From NCBI RefSeq assembly GCF_014698045.1, contig NZ_JACJSE010000004.1, forward strand, positions 434,001 to 498,000: a stretch of 64,000 nucleotides of DNA, in the 5' to 3' direction. The translations under genes were made by a program, and so were the position numbers. The notes under the pieces are model-generated. The model was not told the DNA's origin, searched no databases, and was given only the letters and a program-made list of their open reading frames with translations. Position 1 is the first letter of the stretch; every line of letters begins with the position of its first letter. The stretch is from Aulosira sp. FACHB-615 (GTDB lineage: Bacteria > Cyanobacteriota > Cyanobacteriia > Cyanobacteriales > Nostocaceae). Positions 7,441 through 16,708 of the stretch are shown piece by piece.

Positions 7441-9042
7441 ATGAGTGACATTGCATCTAACCTCACTACTGATATTGCAAAAGAGTACCTGGAGAGAGAC
7501 AACAAGGATAAACAGGTACTAGCTTTACTTCTAGAAAAATTCTTAGAGAAAAAAGACCAAATTCTGGTGCAGAAAACGGAAATGGGCGGAATTGAAGCCT
7601 ATATTGGTTCCGTGACTCTAGAATGGTTCGCTGGTCGAGTTCATTTCGCTTCTGGTTTACCTCTGCTGCAAAAAAAATATAATCCAGAGACTGATAATAT
7701 CGAAATTGATGCAGATAGTATCGATGAAATTCAACAGCGTCCTATTGACTGGTCACGCCAAGCACCTTTAGTTCAATATTTGGCTGCGAGAAAAAATCAT
7801 AAGTTTCCCCCAGTTCTCGTAGTCATTAACCAGCCTTGGGTTGATAACTCAAAAGCCTCGGAGTGGGATAGTGAAGAACGCGCTACAAAATCTACTACCG
7901 ATTTTACACCTCTAGATAAAGATGGTAAGGTGGGCTTACTCAATGTTTCTGAAGAAAATGTCACCATTTATGCACTAGATGGTCAACATCGGCTAATGGG
8001 AGTTCAGGGTTTAATTGAGTTAATTAAAACTGGCAAACTCCAGCGATATAAAAAAGATAAAACTGCCGATGATAGTTTTATTACAGTCTCAGATTTAATA
8101 GAGCAGTATCAGGTAGAACCTGCTTATTTGCAAAGCTTACCTAAAGAAAAAATTGGCATTGAATTTATTTGTGCAGTAAATTCTGGGGAAACTCGTAATG
8201 AAGCTAGAAGAAGGGTAAGGTCGATTTTTGTCCATGTTAACTTGATGGCTGCACCTTTAACTAAAGGTCAGTTAGCACAGTTAAATGAAGATGACGGTTT
8301 TTCTATTGTGGCGCGAAAAATTGCAGTAACTCATCCACTTTTAGAACAGCGTCAAAACCGTAAACCGCGTGTTAATTGGAACAGTTCAACTGTAGCGTCA
8401 AATTCGACAGTTTTGACGACATTGCAAGCTCTACAAGATATGTCTGAGAGATATTTAGGTCAAAAATTCCCTCATTGGAAACCATTGGAAAAAGGCTTAA
8501 TTCCGATGCGTCCAGAAAATGAGGAAATTGAACAGGGAATTGCAGAATTCACCAAACTTTTTGATAACTTGGCACACTTACCTAGTTATAAGATTTTGGC
8601 ACATGAAGATACACCAGTTTTACGAAGGTTCAGCTTTGAAAAGGATGGCGGTGAAGGAAATATGCTTTTCCGTCCTGTGGCGCAAGTTGCTATCGCTCAA
8701 GCTTTGGGATTTTTGGTGTTTAAAAAAGGGTTTTCTTTAACCAGTATTTTCAAGAAATTGAAAAAGTTTGACCAACAAGGTGGCTTTACTGGGATGGAAT
8801 ACCCTCAGTCTCTTTGGTATGGGGTTTTATATGACCCGAATAAAAAGCGCGTACAGGTTTCTGGAAAAGAATTAGCGGCTAAGTTATTAATTTACATTTT
8901 GGGTGGACTTCAAGATCCAATGGAAGTAGCTGATCTTCGTAAAGCTTTGGCTAATGCAAGAACAGTGGAAAATAAAACTATAAGTTTTGATGGTGAGTTT
9001 GTCGATCCAAAAGCGGTAGGGCTTCCATCTGTTCTTACTTAG
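7441..9042 (+). CDS. dndB: DNA sulfur modification protein DndB (DGQHR protein, long form)
   Basis: A 533-residue DGQHR-domain protein. The signature LDGQHRLMGVQGL has DGQHR at residues 180-184, followed by the family's conserved helical core. DndB is not needed for sulfur insertion itself; it acts as a regulator of the dnd operon and affects modification frequency. At 533 residues it is longer than the classical DndB (about 360). It is transcribed away from dndC, and is followed 107 nt later by a second, shorter DGQHR gene, so the two probably form a tandem pair under related control. Confidence 0.9.
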   Translation: MSDIASNLTTDIAKEYLERDNKDKQVLALLLEKFLEKKDQILVQKTEMGGIEAYIGSVTLEWFAGRVHFASGLPLLQKKYNPETDNIEIDADSIDEIQQRPIDWSRQAPLVQYLAARKNHKFPPVLVVINQPWVDNSKASEWDSEERATKSTTDFTPLDKDGKVGLLNVSEENVTIYALDGQHRLMGVQGLIELIKTGKLQRYKKDKTADDSFITVSDLIEQYQVEPAYLQSLPKEKIGIEFICAVNSGETRNEARRRVRSIFVHVNLMAAPLTKGQLAQLNEDDGFSIVARKIAVTHPLLEQRQNRKPRVNWNSSTVASNSTVLTTLQALQDMSERYLGQKFPHWKPLEKGLIPMRPENEEIEQGIAEFTKLFDNLAHLPSYKILAHEDTPVLRRFSFEKDGGEGNMLFRPVAQVAIAQALGFLVFKKGFSLTSIFKKLKKFDQQGGFTGMEYPQSLWYGVLYDPNKKRVQVSGKELAAKLLIYILGGLQDPMEVADLRKALANARTVENKTISFDGEFVDPKAVGLPSVLT

Positions 9043-9111
9043 TCAAATTAAACCAGCTTATTACAGAGTAAATTTACTTACTGCAAAATACTACAAAGCC
9101 TCTTATTATGT

Positions 9112-9131
9112 AAGTTAGTATCTACTAACTT
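9112..9131. promoter_or_regulatory. perfect palindrome upstream of second dndB-like gene
   Basis: AAGTTAGTATCTACTAACTT has two perfect 9-bp arms around TC and lies 18 nt before the ATG of the second DGQHR gene. Its core TTAGTATCTA recurs upstream of the first dndB at 7380. It is a good candidate operator shared by both genes. Confidence 0.55.
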
Positions 9132-9149
9132 GCATAGGTATTTATTTAT

Positions 9150-10319
9150 ATGCTTCAAAGCAACGAAGAGAGTAACAATAGTGTTTTGCCAGATATCAAA
9201 GCTAATTTTAGTAACTTAGTCGCACCGCTTTTTTCAGACAATTATTTGGAGTCATGTTATCCTGGGTTAATTTTTCATCAGGGAAAGCGAAAAATGCTAC
9301 AAATAAATGTCCCTGCTAAAGATTTACCTACCCTCCTCCAAGCTAAACCCTCTGATAAAAATGATCCTGATTCAGGTAAGAATCGACCAGAAGTAAAAGG
9401 TCATGCAAAGGAAATCAAAGACTATGTTGTTGAACGCGCTAAAGCTAATAAACCTTGGGTTTTAGGAACAATTACAGCCAATGTTGATGAGCAGTCTATT
9501 AAAATATACGAATTAGGTAGAGGTATTTGTATAGTCATTATTCCTAACGGAATTAAATTAGATATTACGGATGGACAACATCGTAAAAGTGCAATTCAAG
9601 AGTTAATTTTGAGTAATGAAAGCCATTTAGTTGGTCGTGACCAATTTGCTATTACGCTGATTTTAGAAGGAAACCAACGCCAGTGCCAAACTGACTTCAG
9701 AGATATGGCTCAAACAAAACAGCTAGATAATTCATTGTTATTATCTTTTGGAGAATTTGAAGGTAGAGTTGGTATTACCAAAAACTTAATAGAAGAAGTG
9801 CAAATGTTTCAGGAGAAAACAAATAAAATTGGGAAAAATGCTAAACAGAAGTTGATTTACACAACTAATTTTATAGCCAGATTTGTAAGTTGTGTATTTG
9901 CAGAAAATACAACTGATGAACTTAAAGGATATGATGTTAAGCAATCATCTGAAGCTTTAATTGTGTGCTTAAATAGATTTTTCTCAGAATGTAATGATAC
10001 AAAACTTATTGCTGAAACACCTGTAGACAAGCTTACACTTCATCAAGTCGGTGCGTTTAGAGAATCTTGTTTACTAGGTGTCAGTGCTGGATTAGAAGTA
10101 TTAGGGAGATTGCTATATAGCACTTATGACAAAGAAAGAAATTATTTTGATACACAGAAAGTTTCTGAAATAGCAAAACTAGATTGGTCACGAAGAAATA
10201 GTATTTGGGCAAATAATATAGTTAGAAAATCCGGTAATTCTGATTATGAAGTTCAAAATAGACCAACTGCCATAATAGATGCAGTCAAGGTAGTAAAAAT
10301 GCAGTTGGGATGGAGTTGA
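9150..10319 (+). CDS. second DndB-like DGQHR-domain protein
   Basis: A 389-residue protein with DITDGQHRKSAIQELI, DGQHR at residues 141-145, and a length close to classical DndB. It lies directly behind the longer DGQHR gene, with its own palindromic upstream site. Base composition is noticeably AT-richer than dndB itself. Two DGQHR genes in one dnd locus suggest division of labour, for example one as repressor and one as an accessory to modification; this is inference. Either could be the true DndB orthologue. Confidence 0.85.
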   Translation: MLQSNEESNNSVLPDIKANFSNLVAPLFSDNYLESCYPGLIFHQGKRKMLQINVPAKDLPTLLQAKPSDKNDPDSGKNRPEVKGHAKEIKDYVVERAKANKPWVLGTITANVDEQSIKIYELGRGICIVIIPNGIKLDITDGQHRKSAIQELILSNESHLVGRDQFAITLILEGNQRQCQTDFRDMAQTKQLDNSLLLSFGEFEGRVGITKNLIEEVQMFQEKTNKIGKNAKQKLIYTTNFIARFVSCVFAENTTDELKGYDVKQSSEALIVCLNRFFSECNDTKLIAETPVDKLTLHQVGAFRESCLLGVSAGLEVLGRLLYSTYDKERNYFDTQKVSEIAKLDWSRRNSIWANNIVRKSGNSDYEVQNRPTAIIDAVKVVKMQLGWS

Positions 10320-10347
10320 ATTATTAATTTTCAGTAGTGTTGAAAAA

Positions 10348-10821
10348 TCAAGAGAGGAATTTGCTTAAATCAAATTCCTCATCTTGTTTATCTTCGTTCA
10401 TTCTTTCATAACTGAGAAATAATAAAATTCTCTCTGAATAATCAACTGATCCACGCAACTCATTTTGTAATATCTCTAATCCCCCATTCGCATACTCTTC
10501 AAAAATACTGTTGCGTTTAGTTGCATATTCTTCTTCATGAATAGATAAGATATTAATATCTTGAGTTTCAGTCATTCCCAATAATTTAATCACCACATCA
10601 TTCCCGACGGAAGCGAAATATTCTAATCTGATTGGGGATGGTTCTCGTTTAGAAATTTCGCCTAAAGGTACACGCTTTTTATGCTTTGCACCCAAGGCTG
10701 CTGCAAATACAATCACATCAGCAAATGTTTGAAAAGGCCCAGTACCACCATCGGAAGAGGTTAATGCTTTTACTAAATCTGCTTTATCTTTAGCAACCCT
10801 GATTCTGCCAGTTTCAGCCAT
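10348..10821 (-). CDS. dnd system-associated protein 4
   Basis: A 157-residue protein that resembles the dnd-associated protein 4 family. It opens RIRVAKDKADLVKALTSSDGGTGPFQTFADVIVFAAALGAKHKKR, has a central REPSPIRLEYF segment, and ends in an acidic DKQDEEFDLSKFL tail. Members occur next to dnd genes, but no biochemical role is established. It is convergent with the second DGQHR gene (28-nt gap) and marks the right edge of the dnd locus; the next gene is psbA. Confidence 0.8.
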   Translation of the reverse strand: MAETGRIRVAKDKADLVKALTSSDGGTGPFQTFADVIVFAAALGAKHKKRVPLGEISKREPSPIRLEYFASVGNDVVIKLLGMTETQDINILSIHEEEYATKRNSIFEEYANGGLEILQNELRGSVDYSERILLFLSYERMNEDKQDEEFDLSKFLS

Positions 10822-10886
10822 TGATTTGAATATTTACGTTGTAGCTATGATAACCGAAAGCTAAGATAATCCCAATCAACGCAAAC

Positions 10887-10918
10887 AAAAACGCCCCCCT
10901 AAAAAGGAGAGCGTTTTT
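10887..10918 (-). terminator. intrinsic terminator of psbA
   Basis: An imperfect hairpin with arms AAAAACGC and GCGTTTTT around a C-rich/G-rich inner stem lies 31 nt beyond the psbA stop. Read on the minus strand it ends in TTTTTG, as expected for a Rho-independent terminator of a highly expressed gene. Confidence 0.8.
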
Positions 10919-10948
10919 ATTAATTATTTAGAGACAATCTCTAGAAAA

Positions 10949-12031
10949 TTAACCGTTGATTGCAGGAGCATTCAAAGCAACGGGAGTAACTTCACCAGCA
11001 GCTAAGTCTAAGGGGAAGTTGTGAGCGTTACGCTCGTGCATTACTTCCATACCTAAGTTAGCGCGGTTGATGATGTCAGCCCAGGTGTTGATGACGCGAC
11101 CTTGAGAGTCAATCACGGATTGGTTGAAGTTGAAACCGTTCAAGTTGAACGCCATTGTGCTGATACCTAAAGCGGTAAACCAGATACCAACTACAGGCCA
11201 AGCAGCTAAGAAGAAGTGCAAGGAACGGCTATTGTTGAAGGACGCATATTGGAAGATTAAGCGACCGAAGTAACCGTGTGCTGCAACGATGTTATAGGTT
11301 TCTTCTTCTTGACCGAATTTGTAACCGTAGTTTTGAGATTCGGTTTCGGTTGTTTCACGAACCAAGGAAGAAGTTACCAAAGAACCGTGCATTGCAGAGA
11401 ACAAAGAACCGCCGAATACACCAGCCACACCGAGCATGTGGAAGGGGTGCATCAGGATGTTGTGTTCTGCTTGGAACACGATCATGAAGTTGAAGGTACC
11501 GGAGATACCCAAAGGCATACCGTCTGAGAAGGAACCTTGACCGATGGGGTAGATCAAGAATACTGCTGTAGCAGAAGCCAAAGGAGCAGAGTAAGCTACG
11601 CAGATCCAAGGACGCATACCCAAGCGGTAAGACAATTCCCACTGACGACCCATGTAGCAAGCACATCCGATCAGGAAGTGGAAAATTACCAATTGGTATG
11701 GGCCACCGTTGTACAACCACTCATCTAAGGAAGCTGCTTCCCAGATTGGGTAGAAGTGCAAACCGATCGCGTTAGAAGAAGGAACAACTGCACCAGAGAT
11801 GATGTTGTTTCCGTAGATCAAAGAACCAGCAACTGGTTCACGGATACCATCGATGTCTACAGGAGGAGCAGCGATGAATGCGATTACGAAGCAGGTGGTT
11901 GCAGCCAGCAATGTAGGAATCATTAATACACCGAACCAACCGACATAAATACGGTTTTCGGTGCTGGTGATCCAATTGCAGAACCGCTCCCATACGTTAG
12001 CGTTAGAACGCTGTTGTAAGGTTGTGGTCAT
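10949..12031 (-). CDS. psbA: photosystem II reaction centre D1 protein
   Basis: A 360-residue D1 protein with the five-helix core of photosystem II in the thylakoid membrane. All landmark residues are present: Tyr161 (TyrZ), Asp170, Glu189, His190, His198 (P680), His215 and His272 (non-haem iron), Ser264 (QB pocket), and His332/Glu333/Asp342/Ala344 for the Mn cluster, with a 16-residue C-terminal extension after Ala344. Residue 130 is Gln, the form usual for standard-light D1. The start is taken at MTTTLQQR; an in-frame ATG 42 nt upstream would add 14 residues absent from D1. It is probably one of several psbA copies in the genome. Confidence 0.98.
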   Translation of the reverse strand: MTTTLQQRSNANVWERFCNWITSTENRIYVGWFGVLMIPTLLAATTCFVIAFIAAPPVDIDGIREPVAGSLIYGNNIISGAVVPSSNAIGLHFYPIWEAASLDEWLYNGGPYQLVIFHFLIGCACYMGRQWELSYRLGMRPWICVAYSAPLASATAVFLIYPIGQGSFSDGMPLGISGTFNFMIVFQAEHNILMHPFHMLGVAGVFGGSLFSAMHGSLVTSSLVRETTETESQNYGYKFGQEEETYNIVAAHGYFGRLIFQYASFNNSRSLHFFLAAWPVVGIWFTALGISTMAFNLNGFNFNQSVIDSQGRVINTWADIINRANLGMEVMHERNAHNFPLDLAAGEVTPVALNAPAING

Positions 12032-12927
12032 TGTTTTATAAGTGCAATGTTTAGTTAAATATTGAACAGACAAATTTTTTTAATGCCTGTTGAAATAAGT
12101 CTACATGAATTTACTTTAATTGGATGTTTCGCTTCATATTCTGTAATATTTTTCTGCTATTTACTCGCGTAAATGTAAAGTTTTAAGTTGAATTTATGGC
12201 AGCCTTTCAAGGCATCCAAAGCCTTGATATTCATGAGTTATAGCTGTTTGAATTGGCAGTGAATTTTGGTGATAAATTTTCTAGAAACACGGCTTTATAT
12301 TTCTTTACAAATCTGACTTAAATTAATCAAGATGTAGTCAAGACTCTACAAAGCCTGCTGGATAAGAGACTTAGTATTTAAACCATGAAAATAAGGGGAA
12401 AATTGTAAACCCAACTTTCTTAGAATCCTAAAATTATTACCCTTAAATAATTTTTATTAAAAAATGTAAACGAAATAACCTATTTCTTTCGCCATACTCT
12501 GTTATGGAAACTGCATCAGAGGTTTTATCGTTGCGTTGGAGGAATTAAAAGACTAACTTTTGGTCAGCTATAATCATTAACCCTAGATTCTATAGATATA
12601 GCAGGTGACAGGGTTAAAAGCTTTGTGATGTCTAAGTTTGATTATTTATCGATGTCCTAAGCAATTTGGCTACTGCTATAGATGCTAATTATCTGAGAAG
12701 GAGAATAAAAATCTGCTTGTAGAGGTTGGCGTGAAATGAAGCGATCGCCATTTCTCAAGCTATAAGTATTGATAGGGCTGACTTTTAATTTTCTACAATT
12801 AAACTAAAATTGTTGATTGTGCCACTTTCAATGGCGGAATGTAAGCTAAAAAACAAATCAGTAAAAAGTGGTAGCAATATAGCAGTTTTGCTCAAAAACT
12901 CACATCTACCAAAAATCTGCCCCACAC
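12032..12927. promoter_or_regulatory. gene-free 5' region of psbA and the divergent kinase gene
   Basis: This 896-bp AT-rich stretch separates divergent psbA and the response regulator-histidine kinase gene. It should hold the psbA promoter and leader. A small inverted repeat TTTACGCGAGTAAA (minus-strand reading, about 12162-12175) and one HIP1 octamer near 12740 are visible. No open reading frame with coding character, no RNA gene and no confident -35/-10 pair could be assigned. Confidence 0.5.
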
Positions 12928-14073
12928 ATGAGTTCACTATCGCCGCGCCCTGACAAAATTTTGGTGGTCGATGATTCACCAGATAATGTTTTTTTAATTA
13001 AAACCATACTAGAAGAAGAAAGTTATACGGTTAGCACCGCAGAAAATGGTTTTGTTGCTTTAGCCCAACTAGAAGCATCTCCTTGTGACTTGGTATTGCT
13101 GGATTTAATGATGCCAGGAATGGATGGTTATGAAGTTACCAGGCGCATTCGTGGAGAGATGAACTTGCAGCAATATATTCCTATTTTGTTAATCACAGCC
13201 CACGATGCACCCAACGTTGCACACGGATTAGATTTGGGCGCTGATGATTTTATTCGTAAACCAGTGACGGTAGATGAATTACTTGCCAGAGTGCGATCGC
13301 TATTACGACTCAAGCATAGTATGGATGAGCGTGATGAAATTGCCCGTCAGAGAGAAGACTTTGTTTCTCGACTCACCCATGACTTGCGTACGCCCTTAGT
13401 CGCGGCTGATCGGATGTTAATGTTATTTGAGCAAGGTGCTTTGGGTGAATTGTCATCGCAAATGCGAGAAGTACTCACCATCATGGCGCGTAGCAATGCC
13501 AACTTGCTCTCGATGGTAAATACTTTATTAGAAGTGTATCGATTTGAAGCCGGTCGCAAAACCCTGGCGTTTCAACCTGTTGATTTAAAGCTATTAATTG
13601 CCGAAGTAGTTGGAGAACTCGCACCTTTAGCCGCAGCTAAAGCACTGACTATCGAACAAAAATATGCCGAGGAATTAACTAATAGTAATATTATGGGCGA
13701 TCGCTTAGAACTGCACCGCCTGTTAACTAACCTTATAGGTAATGCCATTAAATTTACTGAATCTGGCTATATAGCAGTGCGCCTCTCCCCCGCAGATCAA
13801 AATCCAGAGATTTCCTCCTGGGGAAACACGTCATCTATCTCTGGGAATGACTATATTGATATTGTGGTAGCTGATACAGGTTCGGGTATTTCGCCCGAAG
13901 AACAAACAACATTGTTTCAAAGATTTCGTCAAGGTAGCCACAAGAGTTCCGGTAGTGGCTTAGGACTGTATTTATCTCGCCGAATTGTCGAGGCACATCA
14001 AGGGCAGATTTCTGTTAATTCTGTATTAGGTAAAGGTAGCGAATTTATTGTCCGTTTACCCCTTAAACCTTGA
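12928..14073 (+). CDS. response regulator fused to histidine kinase
   Basis: A 381-residue soluble two-component protein. Residues about 9-125 form a receiver domain (VVDDSPDNV, phospho-acceptor Asp59 in LLDLMMPGMDG, conserved Lys in IRKPV). A HisKA domain follows with His151 in RLTHDLRTPL, and then a HATPase_c domain with N-box NLIGNAIKFTESG, G1 DTGSGISPEE and G2 GSGLGLYLSRRI. A receiver placed before the kinase implies that another kinase feeds it or that the receiver gates kinase output. No cognate partner gene is next to it. Confidence 0.95.
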   Translation: MSSLSPRPDKILVVDDSPDNVFLIKTILEEESYTVSTAENGFVALAQLEASPCDLVLLDLMMPGMDGYEVTRRIRGEMNLQQYIPILLITAHDAPNVAHGLDLGADDFIRKPVTVDELLARVRSLLRLKHSMDERDEIARQREDFVSRLTHDLRTPLVAADRMLMLFEQGALGELSSQMREVLTIMARSNANLLSMVNTLLEVYRFEAGRKTLAFQPVDLKLLIAEVVGELAPLAAAKALTIEQKYAEELTNSNIMGDRLELHRLLTNLIGNAIKFTESGYIAVRLSPADQNPEISSWGNTSSISGNDYIDIVVADTGSGISPEEQTTLFQRFRQGSHKSSGSGLGLYLSRRIVEAHQGQISVNSVLGKGSEFIVRLPLKP

Positions 14074-14132
14074 AGAAATAATAAATTGATCAAGTATGAT
14101 CCATAGCAGTCCTAAATCATTTGTGAATATCA

Positions 14133-14165
14133 AGATACCCGAATTCTTAAATAAGCTGGGTATCT
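14133..14165. repeat. 33-bp palindromic dispersed repeat, diverged copy
   Basis: The outer arms AGATACCC / GGGTATCT match the 33-bp element family, with the fifth base changed from C to A and its partner from G to T, so pairing is kept. The left flank (14103-14127, ATAGCAGTCCTAAATCATTT and on) is shared with the copy at 40750. The inner stem is imperfect. It lies between the kinase and aldehyde dehydrogenase genes. Confidence 0.75.
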
Positions 14166-14198
14166 CACCCTCTCGATCAAATATTAGAGGATAACATC

Positions 14199-15581
14199 AT
14201 GATTACTGCTGAATTATCTAAAATTTCTGAACTGATTAAGCAGCAACGTCAATTTTTTCAAACTGGTAAAACAAAAGATATAGCTTTTCGCCTAGAAAAA
14301 CTCCGAACTCTCAAACAAGCAATAATTGATAACGAAGCTGATATTATACAAGCTTTAAAAGCAGATTTTCAGAAACCCGAATTTGAGTCTTACATCACAG
14401 AAATTGGTATTACCAAAGAAATCGATTATGCCATTAAACATTTGCACTCTTGGGCTAAACCACAAAAAGCAGCAGTGCCAATCGATTTTTTTTCTTATTC
14501 AGCTAAAATTTATGCTGAACCTTTAGGAGTTGTTTTAATTATTGGCCCTTGGAATTATCCCTTTAATTTAATTATTGCCCCCTTAGTCGGTGCGATCGCC
14601 GCAGGTAATTGCGCCATTATCAAGCCTTCAGAACTTGCCCCCGCTACCTCTAGTTTGTTAGCCAAAATGATGGCTAAATATTTTGCACCAGAGTTTATTA
14701 CTGTAGTGGAAGGTGGTGTAGAAGCCAGTCAAAAGCTATTGGCAGAAAAATTTGACCATATCTTTTTTACTGGTGGTACAGCTGTGGGCAAAATTGTGAT
14801 GGAAGCAGCAGCAAAACATCTCACATCAGTGACTTTAGAATTAGGCGGCAAAAGCCCTTGTATTGTTGATGCTGATATTAATTTAGAGCATACTGTTAGA
14901 CGGATTACTTGGGGTAAATTTATTAATGCTGGACAAACTTGTGTTGCGCCAGATTATCTTTTAGTTGATAAAAAAATTAAGCCAGATTTCATCAATGGCT
15001 TGAAAAAAACTCTCACAGAATTTTATGGCGAAAACCCATACAATAGTGCTGATTATGCCAGAATTATCAGTCAAAAACACTGTGAAAGGTTAATTAAACT
15101 GCTTGATAAAGGTGAAATTGTGGCTGGTGGCGAAAGCAAATTAGAAGAACGCTATATTGCCCCAACAATTATTGATCAAGTCTCCTTAACAGATCCTGTA
15201 ATGCAGGAAGAAATTTTTGGCCCAATTTTACCTGTAATTGAATATACAGATATTACAGAAGCGATCGCCTTAATTAATTCCAAGCCAAAACCCCTAGCTT
15301 TATACCTGTTTTCACAAAACAAAAATCTGCAACAACGAGTTTTACAAGAAACTTCTTCTGGTGGCGTTTGTCTGAATGACACAGTAATGCACCTTGGTGT
15401 TTCATCTTTACCCTTCGGTGGCGTAGGTGATAGTGGTATTGGTAACTATCATGGTAAAGCGGGTTTTGATACCTTTTCCCACCATAAAAGCGTGCTGCAT
15501 AACTCCTTCTGGCTAGATTTAAAATGGCGTTATGCCCCGTATCAAGACAAATTAGGCTTTGTGAAGCGATTAATTAAGTGA
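14199..15581 (+). CDS. aldehyde dehydrogenase (fatty aldehyde type)
   Basis: A 460-residue class 3-type NAD(P)-dependent aldehyde dehydrogenase. It shows the Rossmann segment VLIIGPWNYPFNLIIAPLVGAIAAGN, the FFTGGTAVGK nucleotide motif, catalytic Glu214 in LELGGKSP and nucleophile Cys248 in NAGQTCVAPDY. Cyanobacterial members of this type oxidise fatty and other hydrophobic aldehydes to acids. The protein ends in a basic tail (FVKRLIK). It appears monocistronic. Confidence 0.95.
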   Translation: MITAELSKISELIKQQRQFFQTGKTKDIAFRLEKLRTLKQAIIDNEADIIQALKADFQKPEFESYITEIGITKEIDYAIKHLHSWAKPQKAAVPIDFFSYSAKIYAEPLGVVLIIGPWNYPFNLIIAPLVGAIAAGNCAIIKPSELAPATSSLLAKMMAKYFAPEFITVVEGGVEASQKLLAEKFDHIFFTGGTAVGKIVMEAAAKHLTSVTLELGGKSPCIVDADINLEHTVRRITWGKFINAGQTCVAPDYLLVDKKIKPDFINGLKKTLTEFYGENPYNSADYARIISQKHCERLIKLLDKGEIVAGGESKLEERYIAPTIIDQVSLTDPVMQEEIFGPILPVIEYTDITEAIALINSKPKPLALYLFSQNKNLQQRVLQETSSGGVCLNDTVMHLGVSSLPFGGVGDSGIGNYHGKAGFDTFSHHKSVLHNSFWLDLKWRYAPYQDKLGFVKRLIK

Positions 15582-15584
15582 AAA

Positions 15585-15612
15585 GTGCTGAGTGCTGAGT
15601 GCTGAGTGCTGA
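15585..15612. repeat. heptanucleotide tandem repeat, GTGCTGA x4
   Basis: Four perfect copies of GTGCTGA follow 3 nt after the aldehyde dehydrogenase stop codon. The reverse complement of the same heptamer appears three times at 17075-17095, and shorter runs occur near 24765, 56285-56360 and 60400, so it is a family-wide STRR. Confidence 0.9.
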
Positions 15613-15705
15613 GTAATCTTTTTCTTATTAGGACTCTGTACTGAAGTATGGTAAAAATTGAGAGACATTGGATTGCAACGTCTCTCACTCAACAAAATCT
15701 TCAAA

Positions 15706-16305
15706 TCAAAAACTACTGCTATAGCGTTCTTCCGCCCAAGGTTCGCCCCGGCGATGATAACCGTTGCGTTCCCAAAAACCTAGTTCTTCTTTCTTGAGAA
15801 ATTCTAAACCATTAATCCACTTGGCACTTTTCCAAGCGTAGAGATGGGGAACAACTAACCGCAAGGGGCCACCATGTTCTGCGGGTAATGGTTCTCCAAA
15901 CAGTTGAAAAGCAAAGAAATTTTCTTCCCGGACAAAATCTTCAATGGCGATATTAGTAGTGTAGCCACCATAGCAATGTTCCATGATGTGGGCGGCTTCT
16001 TTTTCTACCTCTATCAAATTCATAAAATCTGTTACCTTAATGCCAGTCCACTTGACATCCAGTTTTGACCAACGGGTAACACAGTGAAAATCTGCTGTAA
16101 ATTCGTGCTGTGGTAGCGCCATAAAGTCCGACAAAGTGAAAACAGCAGGTTTAGCCGCACCCCAAACGCGAAATTCCCACTCTTCGATATTGACTTTGGG
16201 TGTTGCACCATAAGTTAGTACAGGGAAACCTTTGGCGAGGTGCTGTCCAGGCGGGACACGTTCACCCTGTTCTTTATCTGGTTTTTGAAAAAACTTGCCT
16301 AACAT
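15706..16305 (-). CDS. sulfite oxidase-like molybdopterin oxidoreductase
   Basis: A 199-residue soluble protein of the sulfite oxidase/MsrP-like molybdopterin fold. The molybdenum-ligating Cys75 sits in ADFHCVTRWSKLDVKWTGI, and the conserved EHGGPLRLVVPHLYAWKSAKWI segment follows. It lacks the haem and dimerisation domains of full sulfite oxidases and has no signal peptide, so the physiological substrate is unknown. The family call is firm; a role in sulfur metabolism cannot be claimed from sequence. Confidence 0.92.
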   Translation of the reverse strand: MLGKFFQKPDKEQGERVPPGQHLAKGFPVLTYGATPKVNIEEWEFRVWGAAKPAVFTLSDFMALPQHEFTADFHCVTRWSKLDVKWTGIKVTDFMNLIEVEKEAAHIMEHCYGGYTTNIAIEDFVREENFFAFQLFGEPLPAEHGGPLRLVVPHLYAWKSAKWINGLEFLKKEELGFWERNGYHRRGEPWAEERYSSSF

Positions 16306-16640
16306 ATTCTCAGCAAAATTAGGTTAATTGAAACACTTGGCTATTTCGAGATGATGAACTAAACCTGATTGTGAGTGTGGCAGAGAGCCTGAGCATAAAC
16401 AACTAGACTCAGACAGAGAAGAAATATTAATTTTGCTGAACACCTACATCATTAGGATATCCAGATAATTTACTGTGTGATTATGATTATCTGATCATCA
16501 GTCATGGGTAATAGGTAATGGATAATGGATTTTCCAAATTATTCATTACCGATTTTTTATGTATCCGATTACTTGCTGCACAACAGGCATAAACTATTAA
16601 TAAGTAGAAGAAATTTCGGAAAAACTTTTGCTCAAATACC
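16306..16640. other. gene-free stretch with simple repeats
   Basis: The gap between the molybdopterin protein and rpmF is AT-rich and holds a direct-repeat run resembling ATGGGTAATAGGTAATGGAT (from about 16503) with its inverted counterpart ATTCATTACC (about 16540). No gene or RNA is supported. Confidence 0.5.
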
Positions 16641-16671
16641 AAAAAGCCTGAGCGGTAGAAGTCACCGCTCA
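16641..16671 (-). terminator. intrinsic terminator of rpmF
   Basis: On the minus strand TGAGCGGT and ACCGCTCA form a perfect 8-bp stem with a 7-base loop, followed by AGGCTTTTT. It lies 38 nt beyond the rpmF stop. Confidence 0.75.
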
Positions 16672-16708
16672 AATCTTCGGTGATGCTAGGGTTTTTCCTA
16701 ATCGGAAA

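Noticed and set aside
12032..12073. 14-residue upstream extension of D1
   Set aside because: D1 proteins start MTTTLQQR; the extension has no counterpart in the family.
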